Assembly (NCBI GenBank): GCA_937907435.1
Contig: CALCIA010000227.1
Location: forward strand, 1 to 59,437
Reading direction: 5' to 3'
DNA from: an uncultured Actinomycetes bacterium
GTDB taxonomy: Bacteria; Actinomycetota; Thermoleophilia; Solirubrobacterales; 70-9
Length of the DNA stretch: 59,437 nt
A model generated the notes under the pieces. It had not been told where the DNA came from and made no database searches. It was given only the letters and a program-made list of their open reading frames with translations. Position 1 is the first letter of the stretch, and each line of letters opens with the position of its first letter. This document shows, piece by piece, positions 49,309 to 59,403 of this stretch. The position numbers and the translations under genes were made by a program.

Positions 49309-50460
49309 ATGTTGCGTGCGAAAAACCCGCCTGGCGGGGAGGGTGGTCGACGGTCACTCACGGGTCCCAGGTTGCTCATCGGAGTCCTGCTGTTGCTGGC
49401 GCTCGCCCTTGTCGTGACCGCCTGCGGCGGTTCGTCGGGTTCATCCAGTTCGGCCGAAACGACGGCGGAATCCTCGGAACCGGCTGAAAGCTCAGGCGGG
49501 GCCGAAGAAGGCGCCGCCGAAGAAACCGCGGCGGCCGGCGGCAGCGCCGAAAGCGGCTCGCTCGAAGGCAAGAAGGTGACCGTCGTCAGCGTCGCCGAAG
49601 GCAACCCGTGGGCGGCGGTCTTCAACAAGATCGTCGAAGAAAAACTCGGCGCGGAGGGCGCCTCGGTCACCGTGGTCGGCAGCCTCGAACCGGCGGGCCA
49701 GGTGCAGATGCTGAACCAGGCGGTCGCCGAAAACCCCGAACTGATCATCCTCGAGGCGCTCGACTCGAAGGCGGTCGCGCCGGCGATCGCGAAGGCCAAG
49801 GCGCAGGGCATCGCCGTCCTCAACGCCGACGGCAAAGCCGACCCCTCGGTCAGCTCGGAACTGAACCAGGTCCTCTCCGACAACGTCTCGCTCGGCGAAT
49901 ACGCGGCCGAAAACATCATCGAAGGGCTCGAAGCCGAGGGCAAATCCAGCGGCAACGTCGGCGTGATCACCGGCACCGCGGCGATGCTCCTCACCCAGGA
50001 ACGGATGGAAGGCTTCAACAAGGTCCTGGGCGAACACCCGAGCTACAAGGTCGTCTACGAAGAGGACGGCAACTGGGAACCGGTCAAATCGGGCGAACTC
50101 GCGAAGCAGATGTTCGCCAAGTTCGGCAAGGACGGCATCCAGGCCGCCTACGGGATGGCCGACTACATGGCGGTGCCGATCGTCAGCGCGGCGAAGCAGG
50201 CGGGGATCCCGGTCGGGGTCAAGAACAACGGCCTGATCGTCACCGGCGGCAACTGCTTCAAAGTCGGGATCGAATCGATCGAAGCCGGCGAAATGTACGG
50301 GACCGCCACCGAGGACCCGGGCACGATCGCCGTACAGGTCTCCGAATACGCGACGAAGATGCTCGAAGGCCAGGAAGTTCCTCTCACCGAAACGGTGAAG
50401 GAGGCGCGGGTCTACCCCAAGACCCTGAAGCAGTACACCGCGCAGTGCACCAAGGCGTAG
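49309..50460 (+). CDS. Substrate-binding lipoprotein of a CUT2-type ABC transporter
   Basis: 383 residues. The signal peptide has lipobox VTAC (Cys39) and a Ser/Glu/Ala-rich linker to about residue 85. The type-1 periplasmic-binding fold follows: VAEGNPWAAVFNKIVEEKLG, AGQVQMLNQAVAENPELIIL, AKAQGIAVLNADG and NVGVITGTAAMLLTQERMEG. Glu codons are mostly GAA, unlike the neighbours. GGAGGAG precedes ATG 49309. It is the first gene of the operon facing the PucR-type regulator. The ligand is probably a sugar, sugar lactone or polyol given the downstream hydrolases. Confidence 0.9.
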   Translation: MLRAKNPPGGEGGRRSLTGPRLLIGVLLLLALALVVTACGGSSGSSSSAETTAESSEPAESSGGAEEGAAEETAAAGGSAESGSLEGKKVTVVSVAEGNPWAAVFNKIVEEKLGAEGASVTVVGSLEPAGQVQMLNQAVAENPELIILEALDSKAVAPAIAKAKAQGIAVLNADGKADPSVSSELNQVLSDNVSLGEYAAENIIEGLEAEGKSSGNVGVITGTAAMLLTQERMEGFNKVLGEHPSYKVVYEEDGNWEPVKSGELAKQMFAKFGKDGIQAAYGMADYMAVPIVSAAKQAGIPVGVKNNGLIVTGGNCFKVGIESIEAGEMYGTATEDPGTIAVQVSEYATKMLEGQEVPLTETVKEARVYPKTLKQYTAQCTKA

Positions 50461-50470
50461 TGCGCGGAGC

Positions 50471-52056
50471 ATGACCTCCTCCTCCCACGAGGCCAAAGGG
50501 TTGCCGCCGTCGTCCCATCTCGGCGGCGGCAACCTGGCCCTGCCGCTGCGGGCCGCCGCCGCGAGCCACCCGGACCGCGCCGCGATCACCCACGGCGGCG
50601 AGGCGGCGACGGTCGGCGAGCTCGAGGCGCGGAGCGCCCGGGCGGCGGCGCTGCTCGCGGCCCGTGGGGTGGGACGGGGGGACCGGGTGGCGATCCAGCT
50701 GCCGAACGTCCCCGCCTTCGCCGACTTCTACTTCGCGGTGCTGCGGCTCGGCGCCGTGGTGGTGCCGGTCAACCCGCTGTTGCGGGCGGCGGAGAGCGCC
50801 TACACGCTGGAGGACGCCGAAGCGCGGGTGCTGATCGCCTGGCACGCGGCCGAGGCACCGGAGCCGGGCGCCGCCGCCGGAGTCGACGTGATCCGGGTCG
50901 AGGAGCCCTTCGGCGGCGCGGTCCTCGACGGCTTCGAGGGCGACGACGCGGTGGTCGAGGTCGACCCCGAGGAGACCGCGGTGATCCTCTACACCTCGGG
51001 CACCACCGGCCGTCCCAAGGGCGCCGAGCTGACCCACCGCAACCTCGGCCTGAACACGCGGGCGGTGATCGGGGCGCTGGCGATCGGCCCCGACGACGTG
51101 CTGCTCGGAACGCTGCCGCTCTACCACTCCTTCGGCCAGACCTGCACGCTGAACGCCTCGATCGCGGTCGGCGCGCGGCTGGCGCTGCTGGCCCGCTTTG
51201 ACGCCGCCGCGGCGGTCGGGCTGGTCGCCGACGAAGGCGTGACGATCCTGATGGGGGTGCCGACGATGCTTGCCGGGATCGCCGCCGCGGCCGCCGACCG
51301 CGGGCCGCTCCCGAGCCTGCGTATCGCCGCCTCGGGCGGCGCGCCGCTGCCGCGCGAGCAGGCCGAGACCTTCGAGCGCGTCACCGGCGTCGCGGTCCTC
51401 GACACCTGGGGCCTCTCGGAGACCTCGCCCGCCGCGACGCTGAACCGCCCCGGGGAGACGCGGGTGGGCTCGGTCGGCCGGCCGATCGACGGGGTCGAGG
51501 TGCGGGCGGTCGGCGACGACGGCGAGGCGCTGCCGGCCGGCGAGACCGGCCAGCTGGCGATCCGCGGCCACAACGTGATGAAGGGGTACTGGCGCCGGCC
51601 CGACGCGACCGCGGCGGCGATCACCCCCGAGGGCTGGTTCCTCACCGGCGACCTCGGGCGGCTGGATGAGGACGGTTACGTCTACGTGGTCGGCCGGCTC
51701 AAGGACATGATCATCCGCGGCGGGATGAACATCTACCCGCGCGAGATCGAGGAGGTGCTCCACCGGCACCCGGCGGTGAGCGAAGTCGCGGTCGTCGGGG
51801 TGCCGGACGAGCGGCTGGGCGAAGAGGTCGGCGCCGCGGTCGTCCTCGCGCCCGGGGCGAGCGCCGCGCCCGCGGAGCTGCGCGAGTGGCTGAAGCAGCG
51901 CGTCGCCCCGTTCAAGTACGCGCGCCACGTCTGGACCCTGGACGAGCTCCCCAAGGGCCCGACCGGCAAGATCCTCAAGCGCGAGATCCACCCGCCCGCT
52001 GCCGACACCGACGACGCTTGTCGCCCTCTGGGCGACAAGCGTGGGGAAGGGGCGGG

Positions 52057-52060
<4 letters not shown>
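50471..52060 (+). CDS. AMP-forming acyl-CoA synthetase/ligase
   Basis: 529 residues of the ANL superfamily. The P-loop is YTSGTTGRPKG (174-184). LPLYHSFGQTCTLN, DTWGLSETSP and GWFLTGDLGRLDEDGYVYVV are present, and the C-terminal lysine Lys500 lies in PTGKILKREI. It adenylates a carboxylic acid and transfers it to CoA. The tail after KREI is short and unstructured, and its DNA forms a perfect 13-bp-stem hairpin at 52014-52042. A ligase between a binding protein and its ATPase is an unusual operon order. Confidence 0.9.
52014..52042. promoter_or_regulatory. 13-bp perfect stem-loop at the ligase-ATPase gene junction
   Basis: ACGCTTGTCGCCC-TCT-GGGCGACAAGCGT folds into a perfect hairpin with a 3-base loop at the end of the ligase coding sequence, 15 bp before the GTG of the ATPase gene. 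No U-run follows, so it is not a standard terminator. An mRNA-processing or stabilising element, or a protein-binding palindrome, is possible. Confidence 0.5.
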
Positions 52061-53567
<1,507 letters not shown>

Positions 53568-53571
<4 letters not shown>

Positions 53572-54542
53572 GGGTGGCGCTCGAGCAGCGCTTCGGGCCG
53601 CTCGCCGAGTGGCGCAGCCCCCGCGGCCTCTTCACCGGCCTGGCGGCGCTCGGCCTGGCCGTGCTGGTCGTCCTCGCCCTGACCACTGACCGCTTCCTCA
53701 CGGTCGAAAACATCAAGGCGATCCTCAGCTCCGCCTCGATCGTCGGGATCATGGCGCTCGGCCTCACCTTCATCACGCTGATCGGCTCGCTGGTCTCGCT
53801 GGCGATCGCCGCGACCGCGGTGATGGGGGCGATGGTCTTCCTCGCCGAGCTCCACCTCGGACTGGTCCCGGCGCTGGCGATCTCGATGGCGGCGGGCGCC
53901 GCGGTCACCGCGCTGCAGGGGCTGATCATCGGCGCCTGGGGCGCCAACCCGGTGATCCTCACGATCGGCGCCGGCTTCCTGCTCAGCGGGATCACCACCA
54001 AGGCCTCGGGCGGCGTGATCGTCCAGCCGGCCGGCGGCGGCTACGCGACCCTCAACTCGACCCCGCTCGGAGTGCCGCTCGGCGTCTACGTGATGGTGGT
54101 GCTGGCGCTGATCCTGCAGTTCGTCCTCAAGCGCACGGTGCTCGGCCGGCGGGTGACGCTGATCGGCGAGAACCGCGAGGCGGCGCGCGCCGCCGGGATG
54201 CGGATCCCGCGGATCACCGCGATCGCCTTCGCCATCGCGGGCGCCTCCTTCGCGCTCGGCGGCGCCTTCCTCGGCGCCTTCAACAAGGGCGCCTCGGCGC
54301 AGCTGGAAGGGACGGCGACCTTCGACGTGATCGCCGCGGTGCTGGTCGGCGGCACGCTGATCTCAGGCGGGCGGGGATCGGCACTGCGGACGCTGGCGGG
54401 GGCGATCGTGATCGCGACGATCTCCGACCTCCTCTTGCTGCGCGGCTTCAACACCGGGGCGCAGATCCTGCTGAAGGGCGTCCTGGTGGTGGTCGTCGTG
54501 CTCGCGACCTGGGTCGCCTCGCGCCGGGAGGGGACGGCATGA
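53568..54542 (+). CDS. CUT2-type ABC transporter permease 1
   Basis: 324 residues from GTG 53568 (GTGA overlap with the ATPase gene). About nine hydrophobic segments; MALGLTFITLIGSLVSLAIA and GENREAARAAGMRIPRITAI are the RbsC-like signature loop regions. It pairs with permease 2, the two probably forming a heterodimeric channel. The end overlaps permease 2 by 4 bp (ATGA). Confidence 0.9.
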
Positions 54543-55570
54543 GCGGGCGCCGGCGGCTGGGGCGTTGGTTGCGCCCGGAAGCGATGGTCCGGGTCCTCTC
54601 CTTCGCCGTGGTCCTTGCCGCCTACCTCCTGACGCCCGTCTACCACGACCACTCGCTGAGCGATTTCGACGTCTTCAACACCCTGCAGGGCTTCGCCTCG
54701 CTGGGCCTGATCGCGCTGGCCCTGGGACTGACGATCATCGCCGCCGAGTTCGACGTCTCGGTGCTCGGGATGCAGGCGCTCGGCGGCGTGCTCGCGGTCA
54801 AGGCGGGGGCCGACAGCGGCCTCCTCGGGGTGCTGGCCGCGACCGCGGCCTGCGCGTTCCTCGGCGCCGTCCAGGGCGGCGTGATCGCGAAGCTCCGGAT
54901 CCAGTCGATGTCGGTCACGATCGGCACCTACATCGCCCTGCTCGGCCTCACCAATGTGATCGCCGGCAACGAAACCCTCACCTTCACCAACACCGGCGCC
55001 GCGATCTGGATCAACCAGACGGTGGCCAGCTTCTTCTCGCCGCGCAGCCTGATCGCGCTCGGCGTCTTCGCCCTGGTGATGCTCGTCGTCGGGGCGACGC
55101 GGATCGGGCCGGAGCTGCGGGCGCTCGGCGGGGACCGGCGCGCCGGCCGCGTCGCGGGCGTGCCGGTCGACCGCCGCCTCACCGCGCTCTTCGCGGTCAG
55201 CGGCGCGCTTGCCGGCCTGGCCGGCGCGATGCTCGCCTACTCGAACGCGAGCGCCTCCCTCAACCCCGGCCTCGGCCCGCTCGTCCTCGCCGCCGCGGCG
55301 GCGGTGCTCGGCGGGCTCAGCCTGCGCGGCGGCCGCGGCGCGATCTGGGGGCTGCTGCTCGGCGCCCTCGCCGTCGCCCTGCTCGAACAGGTCTTCACGG
55401 TCACCGCGCTCCCCGCCTCGAGCGCCCAGATCGTCTTCGGATCCCTTCTCCTGGTCGTCGTGGTCGTCGACGCCCCCGACCTGCGCTCCTCGCTGGCGCG
55501 GTTGCAGGCGCGACGCGCTTCGATGCGCCAACTTCCACACGAGATAAAACCCAAAGCGCAACGGAGCTGA
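54539..55570 (+). CDS. CUT2-type ABC transporter permease 2
   Basis: 343 residues. GLIALALGLTIIAAEFDVSV (about 57-76) is the conserved permease block, and GGDRRAGRVAGVPVDRRLTA the cytoplasmic EAA-like loop. A basic 25-residue tail follows the last membrane segment. ATG 54539 overlaps permease 1. It differs clearly from permease 1, so the transporter is probably heteromeric, unlike the single-permease system at 24997-28923. Confidence 0.9.
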   Translation: MSGRRRLGRWLRPEAMVRVLSFAVVLAAYLLTPVYHDHSLSDFDVFNTLQGFASLGLIALALGLTIIAAEFDVSVLGMQALGGVLAVKAGADSGLLGVLAATAACAFLGAVQGGVIAKLRIQSMSVTIGTYIALLGLTNVIAGNETLTFTNTGAAIWINQTVASFFSPRSLIALGVFALVMLVVGATRIGPELRALGGDRRAGRVAGVPVDRRLTALFAVSGALAGLAGAMLAYSNASASLNPGLGPLVLAAAAAVLGGLSLRGGRGAIWGLLLGALAVALLEQVFTVTALPASSAQIVFGSLLLVVVVVDAPDLRSSLARLQARRASMRQLPHEIKPKAQRS

Positions 55571-55573
55571 AAC

Positions 55574-56437
55574 ATGGCCGTCTCATCGCAATCGGGAACG
55601 TTTGAAACCGTCGTCGACGGCATCCACTTCGGGGAGTGCCTGCGCTGGCGCGACGGGCTCCTCTGGTTCGTCGACATGTATGGGGACGCGGTGCTGACCT
55701 TCGACCCGGCGAGCGGCGAGCGGCAGGTCGCGGGCGAGGTCTTCCACCCCGGCGGGATCGGCTGGCTGCCGGACGGCCGGCTGCTCGCGGTGGCGAGCGA
55801 GGACCGCACGGTCTTCGCGGTCGGGCCGGACGGCAACGAGCCCTACGTCGACCTCTCCGCGGTGGCGCCGGGCTGGGCCAACGACATGCTGGTCGGCCGC
55901 GACGGGCGCGCCTACGTCGGCAACTTCGGCTACGACCTCTTCGCCGAGGAGATGCGGCCGACCCAGCTGATCATGGTCGATGCCGACCGCACGGTGACGG
56001 TCGAGCCGGGCGAGCTGGGCTTCCCCAACGGGATGGTGCGGCGCTCCGACGGCACCCTCGTCGTCGCCGAAACCTTCGCGCCGGGGCTGGCGCTCTTCGA
56101 CGTCGGCGCCGACGGGCACCTGACCTTGTCGGGACGGATCGAGCTCGACTCCGACCTCACGCCGGACGGGATGTGCATCGACGCCGAGGACGCGGTCTGG
56201 TTCGCCTCGGTGCTGACCCAGGAGGTGGTGCGGGTCGACACCGCCGGCAACGCCGAGCGGCTGGCGCTCGACCGCAACGCCTACGCCTGCATGCTCGGCG
56301 GCGAGGACCGGCGCACGCTCTACGTCGCCACCGCGCCCGATCACGAGCCGGCCAACCGGCGGGCGGCGAAGGAGGGCCGGATCGAGGCGATCCGGGTCGC
56401 GGTCCCCGGCGCCGGCGCCGACGGGATCGGCGCCTGA
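55574..56437 (+). CDS. SMP-30/gluconolactonase-family lactonase
   Basis: 287 residues, a six-bladed beta-propeller. FGECLRWRDGLLWFVDMYGD carries the metal-binding Glu of the ECLRW block, GWANDMLVGRDGRAYVGNFG the Asn/Asp ligand, and LTPDGMCIDAEDAVWFASVL the later Asp. These residues bind the divalent metal that activates a lactone. GGAG precedes ATG 55574. Following a sugar-type transporter it most likely opens an aldonolactone formed after oxidation of the imported compound. Confidence 0.9.
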   Translation: MAVSSQSGTFETVVDGIHFGECLRWRDGLLWFVDMYGDAVLTFDPASGERQVAGEVFHPGGIGWLPDGRLLAVASEDRTVFAVGPDGNEPYVDLSAVAPGWANDMLVGRDGRAYVGNFGYDLFAEEMRPTQLIMVDADRTVTVEPGELGFPNGMVRRSDGTLVVAETFAPGLALFDVGADGHLTLSGRIELDSDLTPDGMCIDAEDAVWFASVLTQEVVRVDTAGNAERLALDRNAYACMLGGEDRRTLYVATAPDHEPANRRAAKEGRIEAIRVAVPGAGADGIGA

Positions 56438-56481
56438 CCGGCATGGCATCCTTCGACCTCGCATGAGCGGGGAAGGCTGAC

Positions 56482-57507
56482 GTGTACTTCGCGCGCCACA
56501 TCGCGGCGACGCCGGACGGGGCGGAGGCGCGGGTGCTGGTCGGCGCCGGGGTCGACGGGCCGTGGGTCGACCTGCGGGTCGCCGAGCGGGTGCGGCTCGA
56601 ACGCGGCGGGGCGGACAGTGTGGCGGCTCGCCGGCTGGCGGCGGCGCTCGTGACCGGCAGCCTCGCCGACGGGATCGCCGCGGGGGAGGCCTTCCTCGAT
56701 GCGGCGCGGGCGGCGCTCGCCGACGGCGAGGGGGCGGGGCGGCTCGAGGTGGTGCCGTCCCTGACCAACGCGCTCGACCCCTCCGGGTACCGCGACCACA
56801 TGATCTTCTCCGGCCACTTCTCGCGCGCCTGGGAGCTGCGCGGCGAGCCGGTCCCCGAGGTGCTCTTCGAGCTCCCGGTCGCCTACGTCGGCAACCCCGA
56901 GTCCTTCGTCGGTCCGGGCGCGGAGGTGCCGTGGCCCGCCTACGGCCGGCGGCTCGACTACGAGCTGGAGCTCGGCGTCGTGATCGGCCGCGCGGGCACC
57001 GGGCTGCGCCCCGAGGACGCCGACGCCCACGTCTTCGGCTTCACGATCCTCAACGACTTCAGCGCCCGCGACATCCAGTTCCGCGAGATGGAGGGCCGGC
57101 TCGGGCCGTGCAAGGGCAAGCACTTCGGCTGTGCCGCGGGGCCGGTGGTGGCGACGGCCGACGAGCTCGACTGGCGCGCCGGGCTGCGGATGCGGGCGCG
57201 GCTGAACGGCGAGACGGTCTGCGACGGCAACAGCAACGAGGCGATCTTCGGCCTCGACGAGGTCGTCGCCTGGGCCTCGCAGGGGGAGACGCTGCGGCCC
57301 GGGTGGCTGCTCGGCTCGGGCACCGTGAACGGCGGCTCCTCGATCGAGATCGGCCGCGAGGTCGCCCCCGGCGACGAGATCGAGCTGGAGATCGAGGGCC
57401 TCGGGGTGCTGCGCAACCGCTTCGGCCGGCCCGCCGAGGGCGGCTGGGAACCGAGCGGGGATCGGCGCGGGGCGCCCGGCGAGCCCGACGGGACGGAGGC
57501 GCGGTGA
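56482..57507 (+). CDS. Fumarylacetoacetate hydrolase-family protein
   Basis: 341 residues. The FAH core is present: YELELGVVIGRAG (Glu-x-Glu metal site), VFGFTILNDFSARDIQ, GKHFGCAAGPVV and LGSGTVNGGSSIEIGREVAPGDEIELEI. The family hydrolyses or decarboxylates acylpyruvates and diketo or 2-keto-3-deoxy acids. GTG 56482 has GGGGAAGG upstream. In an operon with a lactonase and a sugar-type transporter, a diketo- or ketodeoxy-acid step is a reasonable inference. Confidence 0.9.
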   Translation: MYFARHIAATPDGAEARVLVGAGVDGPWVDLRVAERVRLERGGADSVAARRLAAALVTGSLADGIAAGEAFLDAARAALADGEGAGRLEVVPSLTNALDPSGYRDHMIFSGHFSRAWELRGEPVPEVLFELPVAYVGNPESFVGPGAEVPWPAYGRRLDYELELGVVIGRAGTGLRPEDADAHVFGFTILNDFSARDIQFREMEGRLGPCKGKHFGCAAGPVVATADELDWRAGLRMRARLNGETVCDGNSNEAIFGLDEVVAWASQGETLRPGWLLGSGTVNGGSSIEIGREVAPGDEIELEIEGLGVLRNRFGRPAEGGWEPSGDRRGAPGEPDGTEAR

Positions 57508-58274
57508 CCCGGATCGTCGACCTCTCGATCCCGCTCGACAACGAGATCCCCGCCGACCCGCCCCTCCAGCCGGTCGAGATCGACTACACCGGGCACACCG
57601 CGGGCGCGGCCGAAATGGCCGCCGCCTTCCCCGGCCTCGAGGTGGAGGACCTGCCGGAGGGCATGGGCTGGGCGGTCGAGCGGGTCCGCATCTCGACCCA
57701 CAACGGCACCCACCTGGACGCGCCCTGGCATTACCACCCGACCCAGGACGGCGGCGCGCCGGCGCTGAAGATCGACGAGATCCCGCTCGACTGGTGCATG
57801 CGCCCGGGGGTGAAGCTCGACTTCCGCGCCCTGCCCGACGGCCACGTCGTGACCCCGGCGGAGATCGACGCCGAGCTCGCGAGGATCGACCATGAGCTTG
57901 AGCCCTTCGACATCGTCCTCTGCAACACCCGGGCCGGAGAGCGCTTCGGCGAGCCCGACTACGTCGATTCCGGCTGCGGCTTCGGCCGCGACGCCACGCT
58001 CCATCTCGCCAACCAAGGCATCAAGATCGTCGGTACCGACGCCTGGTCCTGGGACGCCCCCTTCTCGACCACCGCCAAGCGTTATGCCGAGTCCGGCGAC
58101 GCCTCGATCATCTGGGAGGGCCACAAGGCGGGCCGCGAGCGCGGCTACTGCCAACTCGAGAAGCTCCACGCCCTCGAGCAGCTCCCCCCGACCGGCTTCA
58201 CCGTCATCTGCTTCCCCGTCAAGATCACCGCCGCCTCCGCCGGCTGGACCCGCTGCGTAGCCATCCTCCCCTGA
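57504..58274 (+). CDS. Cyclase-family metal-dependent hydrolase (kynurenine formamidase-like)
   Basis: 256 residues. The motif HNGTHLDAPWH (66-76) provides the histidine and aspartate metal ligands of the cyclase/KynB family. An extended GFGRDATLHLANQGIKIVGT and DASIIWEGHKAGRERGYCQL follow, and the end reads CFPVKITAASAGWTRCVAIL. Length and pattern fit the bacterial cyclase subgroup that hydrolyses amides, lactones or isatin-like rings. GTG 57504 overlaps the FAH gene by 4 bp. It is the last gene of the operon. Confidence 0.9.
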   Translation: MTRIVDLSIPLDNEIPADPPLQPVEIDYTGHTAGAAEMAAAFPGLEVEDLPEGMGWAVERVRISTHNGTHLDAPWHYHPTQDGGAPALKIDEIPLDWCMRPGVKLDFRALPDGHVVTPAEIDAELARIDHELEPFDIVLCNTRAGERFGEPDYVDSGCGFGRDATLHLANQGIKIVGTDAWSWDAPFSTTAKRYAESGDASIIWEGHKAGRERGYCQLEKLHALEQLPPTGFTVICFPVKITAASAGWTRCVAILP

Positions 58275-58282
58275 CCCACGTC

Positions 58283-58325
58283 GAGTTCGCACTTCTCCGC
58301 GCATACCGCGGCTTTCTGCGAACTC
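58283..58325. repeat. 43-bp dispersed hairpin repeat, copy 3
   Basis: The outer arms GAGTTCGCA/TGCGAACTC equal those of the copies at 8620 and 8863. The loop region differs at a few bases (CATACCGCGGC against CTATCCGCGGG), keeping the inner CCGCG/CGCGG-type pairing. It lies directly after the stop of the cyclase gene. Confidence 0.8.
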
Positions 58326-58420
58326 ACCCGGTGGGCCCGGAAGAGGGATCCGTCCCGAAGACGCCAGGAAGTCCCGCGTTCCTCCCGGGTCTCCCATTGA
58401 TCAAGGATCTCCGTGTTTAG

Positions 58421-58443
58421 TTTCGGTTGCATAGCAACCGAAA
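58421..58443. terminator. Stem-loop between convergent genes, possible bidirectional terminator
   Basis: TTTCGGTTGC-ATA-GCAACCGAAA is a perfect 10-bp stem with a 3-base loop between the cyclase gene (plus) and the glyoxalase-fold gene (minus). The outer T/A pairs give short U-runs in either direction, but no long U-tract follows, so termination is only likely. Confidence 0.45.
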
Positions 58444-58499
58444 GTCGACGCGCGTCCCGGCACCACCCTCGGATGGCCGCAAGCCCCACGCGCCTCCGC

Positions 58500-58913
58500 T
58501 CAATGCAAGGCCGGGGCGAAGGAGACGCCGACGATCGCGCCCTCGGGGGAGAGCAAGCGAGCGACTACCTGGCCCCACGGCTCTTCGCGCGGCGCGTGCA
58601 GCAGGTCGTGGCCGGCGGCGGTCAGCTCCTCGGCGGCGGCGTCCAGGGCGGCGCGGTCGGCGACCTCGAACTCGACGCTGACCTGGGGCACCGCCAGGTG
58701 TGCGGGCCATTGGTCTTGGCCGAAGCAGGCCTGGGCGGCCTGGGACAACGGCCAGATGCCGAAATGTCGGGTTCCGGGGACCTCTTCGCTGTGGAGGTAG
58801 CCGGACCCGGTCTCGTCGGCGAGGGGCAGGCCGAAGGTCTCTACGTAGAACTGTCGCGAACGGCCCGGGTCGGGTGCGATGACCGCGACGCTGGTGACGA
58901 ACTGGATCTCCAC
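58500..58913 (-). CDS. Glyoxalase/VOC-family protein
   Basis: 137 residues from GTG 58913 with AGAGG upstream. VEIQFVTSVAVIAPDPGRSR, QFYVETFGLPL, HFGIWPLSQAAQACFG and the final VARLLSPEGAIVGVSFAP are typical of single-domain-pair VOC proteins of the bleomycin-resistance/glyoxalase type. The metal-ligand pattern is incomplete, so a binding or sequestration role is as likely as catalysis. It follows the broken cupin gene on the same strand by about 10 bp. Confidence 0.85.
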   Translation of the reverse strand: MEIQFVTSVAVIAPDPGRSRQFYVETFGLPLADETGSGYLHSEEVPGTRHFGIWPLSQAAQACFGQDQWPAHLAVPQVSVEFEVADRAALDAAAEELTAAGHDLLHAPREEPWGQVVARLLSPEGAIVGVSFAPALH

Positions 58914-58923
58914 GGGGCTGCCT

Positions 58924-59300
58924 CTACCCGGTTGTCCCGCGCCTACTCGGGTCCTGGGTGACCTGGTAGATCTTCCGCAGGTCCTCGTGGACGCGCCAGG
59001 TCGTATGGTCGCCGGCGTGGAGCAGGCCGACGTCGCCGGGGCCGAGCTCAAGGGTCGGCCCGACCTCGACCTCGATCGTCGCCCGGCCGCGCAGGACGAC
59101 GAAGAGCTCGTCGGACTCGGTGTCCCGCGAGACGCCCACGGTGTGCTGTCGGACCCGTGCTCGACCCGACCGTCGGCGGAGATGTCAAGGACCCGACCGC
59201 TCACGAGCGGTTCTCCCGCGACGACCTGATGGGCCTCGAGCGGCCAAGGCTCCAACTCGATCGCCGTCGGATCGATGCTCTCGCTGCGCCCGATCGGCAT
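58924..59300 (-). pseudogene. Cupin-domain gene split by a one-base frameshift
   Basis: From ATG 59300 the minus strand encodes MPIGRSESIDPTAIELEPWP and GEPLVSGRVLDISADGRVEH, then leaves the cupin frame near 59150. The next frame continues VSRDTESDELFVVLRGRATI, the metal-cupin block LELGPGDVGLLHAGDHTTW and VHEDLRKIYQV to the stop at 58924. Together they make one about 125-residue cupin. Adding one base in the G-rich stretch near 59145-59160 restores it. Real mutation or a sequencing error cannot be separated here. Confidence 0.65.
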
Positions 59301-59310
59301 CGCCGGAGCT

Positions 59311-59403
59311 GGAAGGGATGGGGGCCGCGGGCTGGCGCCCGGGAGGGACGGGGGCCCGCGGGCTGGCGCCCGGGAGGGTCCGGGGCCCCGCAAGCTGTCG
59401 CCC
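59311..59403. repeat. Degenerate 30-32-bp tandem repeat, three units
   Basis: Three consecutive units (59311-59340, 59341-59371, 59372-59403) share a GGGAGGG-to-GGCGCCC pattern with scattered changes; a partial fourth unit may follow. No gene is seen in this terminal stretch. Confidence 0.55.
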
